From the NCBI GenBank assembly GCA_003550305.1, contig QKYT01001259.1, forward strand, positions 1 through 18,568: 18,568 bases of DNA. The letters run 5' to 3'. Made by a program: the position numbers and the translations under genes. Of this stretch, positions 1 to 8,786 are shown in pieces (position 1 is the stretch's first letter; each line of letters begins with the position of its first letter). A model generated the notes under the pieces. That model was not told the origin of the DNA and did not search any database. It saw nothing but the letters and a program-made list of their open reading frames with translations. The stretch comes from Glomus cerebriforme (lineage: Eukaryota > Glomeromycota > Glomeromycetes > Glomerales > Glomeraceae).

Positions 1-13
1 TTTTTTTAAATAC

Positions 14-1598
14 CTGTGCTTATGTCATCAATTTTTGCTTTCAGGACCTAGATTGTATCAAATTTATGCATACAGTATTGTATTTTACAGAAATAATGAA
101 ATATAATGTAAATCAAATACCTTATGGACTTTTATTGCTTCGGTGTTGCGAGAACGGTGATAGACTTCATATATTTTTTCTATGGTAATATCATCCAATT
201 TGTGTGTAACTTCAATTTTTTTTACACTTTTCTAAATATTTTTTTAGTAAAAAAAAAAAATGGTGTAATTATTAAACAAATTTTTTATGATTAAATGAAA
301 TCAAATATTCATACTTGAAAAGATGCGACTCCATTAAGAAATAAATCCGGGTCAGAAAATGGATCTTTTCCAACCTGTACGAGAAAAAGTAAATACCCAT
401 TCATTTACATAAAAAAAAATTATTATTATAGATAATGAATTGAGAATATAACCTGGTATCCAAGAGAATTAAGTTTGTTTCTCATACTAACAATCTTCCT
501 CAGGATCACAGATACTAACATTGGGTCTAATATATTATCTCTTATCTGTATGTGAAAAATATAATTTAGGAAGTTATAGATATAAGATTTTAGTTCGAAT
601 ATAACGTACATCTATATCAGGACAGTATTTATTTTGAAATTCTTTCAAAGCATTTTCTGTCGAGTTACATAGAAATCCATCCGTGCAATCTATTTGAAGG
701 AAGCCATATATATATAAAGAGATTTGGACCAATTTCACCAATTCCAAAACAGCATAATCAAAAGGTATGCCATCCGAAACTGTGTATGTTTGAAGAAACT
801 TGTCTCTTTGCGCATCTCTAAAAGAAAAAATAAGTCAAATCGAGAATATTAAACATTAAATTAAAATTTACGACATCTTACGTTGGCGGTTTCAACGACA
901 GGGCACTTCTACCTCTACATCCAGCTTTTCTTAAATTGAGATTTAAAAAGAATTCAAATTTATGAGTTTCATAATCTCCGCCAGGAACCAAAATGGTATT
1001 CAACGACGAAGGAAATGTGCTAAAGTTAGTGACAAAAATAGTTCCTTCGTCGGACTTAAAGTAAATCAAAAATTTTAGAAATAGATTAAAGTTTTAAATA
1101 TAAAAGGGCATAATGGTAAATAAATAGTTTCTTACATCTTTAGGCCTAGTCATGTTATCTTTCTCTAAATTATCAAACAAATCTTTTAACTTTTCAGGAT
1201 AATGCTCGATTTTACCTCTTTCGATGTTTACAACGCATGCTTTAACCTTTACAAGAATACGATGTCATAATATGTCATAATAGAACAAACTTTATTAATA
1301 TTATTAATCTAATTTACCTTATGTGCCGGGTCTCCGGTAAAAACAATGACTGTATTATAAGGTCTTCGTATTACGTCGCATGCCCTGTTAATTTAAATCG
1401 TTTTGATCAATATTTTTGGCTTCGGAAAAAAAAAAAAATAAAAATAAAAAAAACCTACCACTGCTCAACTATATATAGTTGATAACCTTCTAATTCTTTC
1501 TCGCCAAGGACTTGAACGCCATCGCCGCAAGCGCTTACTCGTTCTAGAATACTTTTTTGTTTTGGGAATATAAATTTGCCGTATCTATTGACGACCAT
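14..1598 (-). CDS. STB6-like N-terminal domain protein, partial (3' end outside window)
   Basis: Spliced minus-strand gene. Exons by plus coordinates: 1459-1598, 1318-1384, 1136-1246, 882-1054, 610-817, 453-545, 315-374, 121-231, 14-47, then off the left edge. All introns are GT-AG and phases match, giving 332 visible residues from ATG 1598. Seen: GYQLYIVEQW (about 38-47), FTGDPAHK, NFSTFPSSLN (116-125), AGCRGRSAL (150-158), then a segment (about 188-264) patterned like a peptidoglycan-binding-type helical repeat (LVKLVQISLYIYGF, TDGFLCNSTENALKEF) followed by VGKDPF and KVHKVL. From memory this order matches the fungal STB6-like N-terminal domain of yeast Stb2/Stb6, proteins named for two-hybrid binding to the Sin3 corepressor. 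A role in Sin3-linked transcription is family inference; nothing here shows it directly. The rest of the protein is missing. The gene is divergent from the CLC gene, 154 bp away. Confidence 0.68.
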
Positions 1599-1752
1599 TT
1601 TATTTTATGAAAAATTTTCAATACGGATTTTATCACTGAATATCACATGCAAATTATTTTAGCAAGGGATCAACCCTGCATAAATTACATTGTTCGAATT
1701 CAAAAAAATTTTCCGATCTGATAATCGTTGCTTACATTTAAAATCGTAAAAC
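1599..1752. promoter_or_regulatory. Short divergent (bidirectional) promoter region
   Basis: Only 154 bp separate the STB6-like ATG (1598, minus) from the CLC ATG (1753, plus), so both core promoters and both 5' UTRs must fit here or overlap the genes. I see no clear TATA box. The stretch is AT-rich with scattered short A and T runs. That the two genes are co-regulated is inference only. Confidence 0.55.
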
Positions 1753-4700
1753 ATGACTTCGGAGGAAGATTCAAATCTCGTTTCAAGGGCTTTAAAGTAA
1801 GTTTTAACATTCCAAGAAAATAAACAAGGGTCCTTATTCAACTTTAACTTTCCTCGGATAGCTTTTGGAATTCTCTTCAGCATCTATATACACCAATAGT
1901 AAATTCACCTCGTACACCCCGTACACCTCGAACCCCACGTACTCCATTTGGAACACAAGGACCGCCAGGTACACCACGCTCTCAAAGTTTTAATAATCGT
2001 TATGACATAGCTTTAGAAGAAATCAAACGATATGAAGATTTTACTACTATTGGTAGGACAATTTAAAAAAATTTATTTCAATTGTAATTGCATGTTTTGA
2101 TAATTATCTTTTATTTTTTTTAATAAAGATTGGGTTCAAGATGCGATACATGAACGGTCTAGAATGAATGTTTTAAGAAGTGCAGCGATAGAAAATCGTT
2201 CTTCGTGGAACACTTGGCTACGACTTTTTTATGAAGCAGGTCAAGCTTGGATTGTTGTGTCTATAGTCGGTTTGTTTTTGTTTTGTATAATAGTATATTG
2301 CATTGATTATACAAATATTTATGTTATTTTTTGATGTATCCCTAGGTGCAATTATTGGTCTGAATGCAGCATTAATAGATATTATCACAGAATGGCTATC
2401 AGATATAAAATCTGGATATTGTAAAAAATCCTGGTGGTTAAATCAAAAGTTTTGCTGCTGGGAAATTCAAGGAGAAGGTAAATTATTTATCTTATACTAA
2501 TTTTTAATCATTTAAATATATTAATTTATTGATTTTGTTAAAAAGATTATTCTTGTGAACTTTGGCATGATTGGTCACAGTTTTATATTATTAATTGGTT
2601 TTTCTATGTAGTAATTGCGGTAAGTAGTATTCTGAATAAAAGCATTTTTGTAATGTTCTTTTTAGAATTATAATAATCTAATAGTAATTAAATTCAGACA
2701 TTATTTGCAGCAGCTTGCGCATTTATGATACGTACTTTTGCACCATATGCTGCAGGATCCGGTATTTCAGAAATAAAATGTATTCTTGCTGGATTTGTAA
2801 TGAAAGGCTTTCTTGGAAGTCGGACATTACTTTTAAAGAGCATTTGCTTGGTAAATATGTTTAATTGATTTATTTTTTTAATGTTGACAAGCATTAATTA
2901 CAGAAATATATATATTTTTTTAACAGCCATTGGCCATCGCATCAGGATTAAGTGTAGGTAAAGAGGGACCGTCAGTTCATACTGCAGCTTGTGTTGGAAA
3001 CGTTGTTTCAAGATTATTCGGAAAATTTAAAAGAAACAAAGGTTTGTTCGGGGTACCATTTCATTTTTTTTTAAAAAAATAAAATAAAATAAAATAAAAT
3101 AGATTAATAGTTTATATTGTTCAATAGCCAAGATGCGAGAAATTTTATCAGCATCTTGTGCAGCAGGTGTTGCCGTAGCTTTTGGCTCTCCTATTGGTGG
3201 CGTTTTATTTTCTTTTGAGGTTTGGAGAATTCTATATTTGATTTTTAATATATTTATCATGTAAATAACTAATTTTCTCATGTGTAGGAAATGAGTTCAA
3301 ACTTTCCTATGAAAACACTATGGCGAAGTTTCTTTTGTGCTTTAGTAGCCACTGTAGTTTTACAGGTTTGTTTATACAAGTAATTTATCATTAATTCCTT
3401 TTTAATCAAATGTTAATTCTGTTTATATTAAGGGTATGAATCCATTCAGAACCGGAAAACTTGTAATGTTTCAAGTTACTTATGATCGAGAATGGCATTT
3501 TTTTGAAATTATCTTTTTTATTATATTGGGCATTTTTGGTGTATGAAATTGATAAATTTTTAATTTATATTTCCTTATTTTCGTAATTAGTCTCATTAAT
3601 TTTTATAAATTTAGGGTCTATATGGAGCTTTAGTAATAAAATATAACATTAAGGTACAATCTTATCGCAAGAAATACTTGAGAGATTATGGTGTGGCAGA
3701 AGTAGTCGCTCTCGCGTTTGTTACTGCTTTAATTGGATACTTTAATATATTTATGAAAATGGATATGACTGAAACTTTGGGTATTCTTTTTCAAGAGTGT
3801 GAGTCCAAAACTCATGATTATGAAAATTTATGCAAGTATGTGTGTTATGAAATATAAAAGCTTGTAATATAAGTGTCATTTTTAATATTTTGATTTTTTC
3901 TTTATATAATTATTCAGAACATCCCAAATGTTTAGAATGGCATGTTTATTATTAATTGCCACTATACTTAGAACTGGATTTGTAATAGTCTCTTACGGAA
4001 CCAAGGTATTTTCTTTATTAGTTATTTAAAAATTTAATTCGAAATATTAATTTATCATAATTTAAAGGTACCAGCGGGAATTTTTATACCTTCTATGGCA
4101 GTTGGAGCAACCTTTGGAAGATTTCTTGGTATTTGTGTTAAAGCTTTACAAGATTCCTATCCAACATTTCCATTATTTGCAACTTGTAAGCCTGATATAG
4201 AAGTAAGTAATTTATTTATTATTTCATTATACTCATATTAATCATAATCTAATTTATGTTTGTTGCAAAGTGTGTTACACCAGGAATGTATGCATTTCTA
4301 GGAGCTGCAGCAGCATTAGGGTAAATATTTAGTTTATGATAGTAACATTGTTATAATATTTAATTTAAACCCTAAATTTTTATTTTATATAGTGGAGTTA
4401 TGCATTTAACAGGTAAAAAAACATCAGTAATATATAATATATATTTATGATTTAAGTACTAATTCCTTTATATAGTTTGTGTAGTTGTTATTATGTTTGA
4501 GTTAACAGGAGCTTTAACTTATATTTTACCAACAATGGTAATATAATTTATTAATAATTATTTATCAATTATATATATTATTTATATTAATTTTTAATGA
4601 AGGTTATTGTTTTTTTAGATCACTTTGATGGTTACAAAGACCGTCGGTGATTTATTTGGAAGAGGTGGAATATATCCTTTTTTTAAATTATTAAATAATT

Positions 4701-4956
4701 TTTTCATTTAGTAATCAATATATATCTTTAACTGAAACATACTACTGACCAATTAATCAGATTAAATGGATTTCCATTTTTAGATAAAGAAGAATATTCT
4801 TTTGGAGTATCAGGTATAGACATTTAATTATTGATAAATAAATAATAGATAATGATATTAATTATATTTTTATATTAGTTGCTACTGTTATGAGAAAAGA
4901 CCTTACAGTAATGACTGCATCTGGTTTAAAGTTAGATGAAATAGGTAAGTAAATTA

Positions 4957-5002
<46 letters not shown>

Positions 5003-5794
5003 GATCATAAAAACCATATATATTTTAAAGATCAAATATTGTCGGAAACAAATTTTCAGGGATTTCCAGTTGTACAAAATAAAAAGCATATGATATTATT
5101 AGGTTATATTGGAAGGATAGAATTAAAATATGCCATAGGTACTGATAAAAATTTTATATATTATTCGTTTTGATTATTTAGTATTTATGTTAATATTTTT
5201 GTGATATTATTTTAGATAAAGCAAAAAGAGTTTGTGGAGTATCAAATGGAGCACATTGTTTTTTTAACCCTGAAGATAGTAATCTTGACGACGTTGGTGA
5301 AAGTTCGTCAAATTTTATCGATTTTGGGCCATTTATAGATCAGGTTTATATAATTAAATAAGATTTACTGTATTTTATTTATTTAATATGTAAAATTGTT
5401 AAAGTTAGCATTGTTTCCTATTAATAGACACCAATAACTGTACATCCAAGATTACCACTTGAAACTGTTATGGATTTATTTAAAAAAATGGGGTTAGTTT
5501 TTTTATTTGTTCAATATGCAACGTTAAGATATTTTTAATTGAACGTATTTTGCTTTTTTTAGACCACGTGTTATTCTCGTAGAATATGCAGGTAAATTAG
5601 TAGGACTTATAACCGTAAAAGATGTGCTAAAATATATTGCACGGAGAGAAGCCGAAGAAGGAAATAATGGAATAATTATGGAATCTACCAATAACGATTT
5701 TGATGATAACAATAGTAATAATAGTTTTAAATTGACGGGAAGGAAAAAGGGATCATTTGCGGAATTAGGAAAGAGAAGAGAGAATGATGTTTAA
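1753..5794 (+). CDS. GEF1: CLC-family chloride/proton antiporter (Gef1/ClC-3 type), 23 exons, 808 aa
   Basis: Exons: 1753-1796, 1862-2052, 2129-2269, 2346-2477, 2546-2619, 2698-2850, 2927-3041, 3128-3219, 3288-3365, 3433-3540, 3615-3835, 3918-4005, 4068-4202, 4271-4320, 4393-4412, 4476-4537, 4619-4671, 4743-4813, 4879-4944, 5031-5138, 5216-5343, 5428-5492, 5563-5794. They total 2427 nt with no frame break. Seen: [10 protein letters not shown] near the N-terminus; GSGISEIK (214-221) with the anion-coordinating Ser215; GKEGP (256-260) with gating Glu258; [13 protein letters not shown] with proton glutamate at about Glu315; GIFIPSM (483-489); [12 protein letters not shown] (555-566); two C-terminal CBS domains (about 610-667 and 711-757); and an Asn-rich, then basic tail. 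Both glutamates predict a 2Cl-/H+ exchanger rather than a channel, and Ser215 predicts chloride over nitrate. In this family the protein sits in Golgi, endosome or vacuole membranes and supports acidification and metal loading. The tail contains no obvious sorting signal I can name. Oddities are an AT-AC intron and a 20-nt microexon. Confidence 0.95.
1908..1946 (+). repeat. Short tandem Pro-Arg-Thr repeat in the CLC N-terminal tail
   Basis: The cytosolic N-terminus reads [15 protein letters not shown], four PRT units within exon 2. The codons differ between units (cct/ccc/cca and cgt/cga), so this is not a fresh DNA duplication. The TP dipeptides are potential proline-directed phosphorylation sites, which is inference. 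Confidence 0.6.
4393..4412 (+). other. 20-nt microexon of the CLC gene
   Basis: Exon 15 is 20 nt between tatag at 4388-4392 and a GTAAAA donor at 4413. It enters in phase 2 and leaves in phase 1, encoding GVMHLT plus split codons. It joins AAAALG to [12 protein letters not shown], which restores the helix found at this place in CLC proteins. Skipping it would remove 20 nt and shift the frame. Confidence 0.88.
4672..4742 (+). other. U12-type AT-AC spliceosomal intron in the CLC gene
   Basis: Intron 17 (71 nt) starts ATATCCTTT, identical to the U12 AT-AC donor consensus, and ends in AC at 4741-4742. ATCTTTAAC at 4724-4732 matches the U12 branch site TTCCTTAAC at 7 of 9 positions, with the branch A (4731) 11 nt before the acceptor, inside the usual U12 spacing. 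Removing exactly this interval gives [18 protein letters not shown], the family sequence between the last membrane helix and the first CBS domain. No GT-AG pair keeps the frame: the only nearby GT (4665) joined to AG at 4711 meets in-frame TAA at 4729-4731, and other AGs lose phase or conserved residues. An AC at 4745 is also in frame but drops one residue. Confidence 0.88.
4958..5002 (+). repeat. ATT microsatellite, 15 units, inside a CLC intron
   Basis: Perfect (ATT)15 in intron 19 (4945-5030), ending 28 nt before the acceptor at 5030. Probably length-variable; no function suggested. Confidence 0.95.
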
Positions 5795-5880
5795 GTTTTG
5801 GCTATGAAGTTGTCTGTTATATACTTATTATTAGATTATATTAGATTTAACTTATAATACACATTTTTTTTTTTTAAAAA

Positions 5881-5886
5881 AATAAA
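5881..5886 (+). terminator. Putative polyadenylation signal of the CLC gene
   Basis: AATAAA 87 nt after the CLC stop codon, preceded by a T-run and an A-run. Distance and motif fit a 3'-end signal, but the AT-rich background makes chance matches common. Confidence 0.4.
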
Positions 5887-6433
5887 TTTCTTGTAAATTT
5901 TCTCAATATAAAATGATATTTAATAATATAAACACAGCTAAAATTTAGGATCAATAATAATTAATAAATAATTTACGCAAATATAAGTTTTAATAATTTC
6001 AATAAATCATCAGAAAGAGTATTATTATATCACAAAATTATAAAAATTCTTACTATAATGATTAAAGATATAATGCCAACAGAAGAAGAAATTAAAAATT
6101 TATCTGCATGGGATAATAGAAAAAATATAAAATATATAGGTTCTTTTAACAATGAATTATTGTGAAACCCTTTATCTGGATTTCATTATGTATCAATATT
6201 TTTTTAAAAAAAAAACTAATTTGTAATCATATTTCAAAATATTATCATATTTAAATAAAAAAAAATTTTAATATGACCAATTTGAAAAAATGCTTAGCGT
6301 AAAAGAAATTTATAAATACTGTAGATAAATATTTATAAATTGATGTTTATAAGAATATCATATTAATGTATTTATTAATTGTATAAGAAGCTTAAAAGTT
6401 CAGGAAAGTCATCAAAAAAAAAGAAAGATTGCA

Positions 6434-6892
6434 ATGTCAAAATTTGTAAACTTGATAACTGGTATAAATGTAAGTTTAATACGATTATTTGTTTTTGACT
6501 GTCATGTCGAACTATATATAATTTGTTAACCAAATATTACTAATATTTTCTAATTTTCTAAAAGATTAATAATATTACAAGGTAAATTAAAGTATTTAAA
6601 TGAGTTAATTAGTCTGTGTAATCTATAATTAACTTCATGCTTCTTTTCTAGAACCAGATTAATACCAGATTTAAAAAACTTCTACTATGTATTCGCAGAA
6701 CCTTTTTTCCATTTAAATAACAATACTAATACTTTGTTGATCTAGGTGGAACATTATGCATCTACTGGGTCTCCAAATGCTAGATTTATTTTACAGATAC
6801 TAACAATCCACAAATCAACCAAATGGAATTACTATAAGGATGTAACCAGGAATGTTATTGTACCTCCAACTGAGTCCAACAACATGCATTAA
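6434..6892 (+). CDS. Doubtful two-exon small ORF (60 aa), unknown
   Basis: ATG at 6434 opens 12 codons (MSKFVNLITGIN) ending in a good donor GTAAGT at 6470. An acceptor ctag at 6742-6745 leads in the same phase into 48 open codons (6746-6889) that start VEHYASTGSPNARF and stop with TAA at 6890-6892. The second piece has a mixed composition (Pro, Thr, Trp, Tyr) unlike translated AT-rich noise. Against it: the 276-nt intron is longer than nearly all others in the window, and I recognise no family. It may equally be a fragment of a decayed gene or transposon. Confidence 0.18.
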
Positions 6893-8321
6893 GATTTCAT
6901 GAAATATCTAACAATAACAAAACTATTATTTCCAAGAACAACAATCGGTAAAAGATCGCTGATGGGTCAATACATTTTTTCAATTAATAGAAATTAAAAT
7001 GTAACTGTTCATTTTTATTTGTTTATACTTTCCATTAGAAATGTTTACTTATCGTTTTGAATTATTAGGAAATTTATGAAAGAAATTGAACACGTCATAA
7101 AATTTAGAAATCAAAATGTAAACTTCTAAACTTATTCAGAACTTCTATGCTACAATATTTTCAAAATGAATTTACATAATTTACATTAAGCTTTATTTAA
7201 TTTTGAAAATAAACAATAACTTTGGATATGGTAAAATTACAAGTCCATTTAACAACTCATTATTATGTAATATTTCTATCATGAACGATGAAGTTTTTAT
7301 TAATAATTCAAGCCATGAAATACTCATGAAATGAATTTATGATTTTTTTATTAATAAAAATAATTCGGGAGGGTCTGCCTTTAAAAATAAATACACTGCG
7401 GAAATGGCCACATATGGATAGTTAGCTACAAAATCACATACATTAATAATAAGTGTAATTGCAAATTGTATGATCTGTTATAGGAAATAAATTAATAAAG
7501 TATGTTATCATTTGGTTCTCGGTATATTTGGGAATTGGGACTAAGATGGATTAAATTCAAGATTCTAAAGTGAATGCTAAACTAATTATATTTACATTTG
7601 CATCTTTAAACAAGAATAAACGAATAGAAGAATCATATACATCCCTTTTATTATGATACTTAAAGATTTTTTTTTTTTAGGTATCCATCCATTTATACCT
7701 ACTTCATATACAAAGTAATTAATTGATAATTTTTTTTTTTTTTTAGCAGACACTAGTTCTTGACAAGATTTTGCTGAATTTAAGAACTTGTTAAAATGTT
7801 TTTTATTGAATTCTTGCTTTATATACTCATTTTTTTCATTTATAATGTGATACTTATTGTTTATATTATTAGATATGATATTTAAACTACCTGTTAGTGT
7901 CAAAATTTTAAAATATATGAATTCCAGAACGCAAATTTCATCTTGATAGAGAATGCAATAAATCATGGTCTACTAATTTTAGCTGGTACTACGACTTGAT
8001 TTTGGCCGAAAATTGTAGAATATTGTCCAATTTTGGCTTTGTTAAAATAGGTTTGAGAAGAATTTGTTAGTATGATGCACAAAGATTGAACAATCAATAA
8101 GTTAATCAGGTCGTTATTGATTTTAAATCTCTAAAATGGGGCAAACTATTTGTTGTTGTATATGAGAAGTGAAACTGTTGGACAACTTGTGTGAAACATG
8201 GTGATTCGTTTTGTTTAATCTAATTTTGCTTTGAGAAATTGATTGATTTTCTTAATTTCCTGATATACTGATGGTATAAAGATATATAGATAATGTTTGC
8301 TAAGGTAAGGTTATGACCAGA

Positions 8322-8551
8322 CGACAAACTAGGGATTGGAATCGATTCTCGAATATTTTCAAGATTTTTTCCATAGATGGTCAGCCTGACTTCAAATCAG
8401 TCTCTAATTTAGCAAAAATTTTTAGCACTTAGACGTATTGGAAATTGCTGTCGGTTTACATGTAAAAAATTGTAAAGAATCGATTCTCAAGAATCGATTC
8501 TACTATGTTGTTTCGATTTTTTCAGAATCGATTCCAATCCCTACGACAAAC
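8322..8551. mobile_element. hAT-like MITE (8330-8543) with 8-bp target-site duplication
   Basis: A 214-bp non-coding element bounded by perfect 20-bp terminal inverted repeats: TAGGGATTGGAATCGATTCT at 8330-8349 and its reverse complement at 8524-8543. It is flanked by the direct repeat CGACAAAC at 8322-8329 and 8544-8551. An 8-bp duplication and a TAGGG terminus are hallmarks of the hAT superfamily. Inside the right end, two more copies of the palindrome GAATCGATTC (within about 8478-8501) act as subterminal repeats, also typical of hAT. It has no ORF, so it is non-autonomous. Identical repeats and duplication suggest a fairly recent insertion; this is inference. Confidence 0.85.
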
Positions 8552-8664
8552 AGTATGTTTACAAAAGGAGATACCTCGATATGCCGAAAACGAAATTTAA
8601 TTCAGTAACGATTTATAATTTTAATATTTAATCAAACTCGATTAATTTAAAGGACGATATAAAA

Positions 8665-8670
8665 TTTATT
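8665..8670 (-). terminator. Putative polyadenylation signal of the prolyl oligopeptidase gene
   Basis: AATAAA on the minus strand, 117 nt past the stop codon. The motif is common by chance in this AT-rich DNA. Confidence 0.35.
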
Positions 8671-8786
8671 AGTATAAATTATGTAAAGAAACGGGAAGTT
8701 TTTAATGATTACATTAATGATATGAAATCATAAAACAATATATGCCAAATCTAATTGATTTTAAATAGCTAAAAAGAAATAATAAT

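Larger units (their letters stand above)
5795..8786. other. Gene-poor convergent intergenic region (about 3 kb)
   Basis: Lies between the 3' ends of the CLC gene (plus) and the prolyl oligopeptidase gene (minus). It is strongly AT-rich, with homopolymer T runs at about 7669-7680 and 7731-7744. Apart from the poly(A) signals, the MITE at 8330-8543 and a doubtful two-exon reading at 6434-6892, I recognise nothing. A 35-codon ATG frame at about 6058-6165 and a 124-codon minus-strand frame at 7592-7966 are open but have no recognisable domain and Asn/Lys/Ile-rich composition expected by chance. Confidence 0.6.

Noticed and set aside
4665..4711. Conventional GT-AG intron in place of the AT-AC intron (GTGGAA donor to tttag at 4711)
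   Set aside because: The donor is poor, the downstream frame hits TAA at 4729-4731, and the conserved GGI residues would be lost.
6058..6165. 35-codon ATG frame (MIKDIMPTEEEIKNLS...)
   Set aside because: Short, ends in a stop with no good donor nearby, and no family recognised; not enough to call a gene.
7592..7966. 124-codon open frame on the minus strand
   Set aside because: Rich in Asn, Lys and Ile with lysine runs made by poly-T tracts, no recognisable motif, and no supporting splice or neighbour context; best explained by chance in AT-rich DNA.
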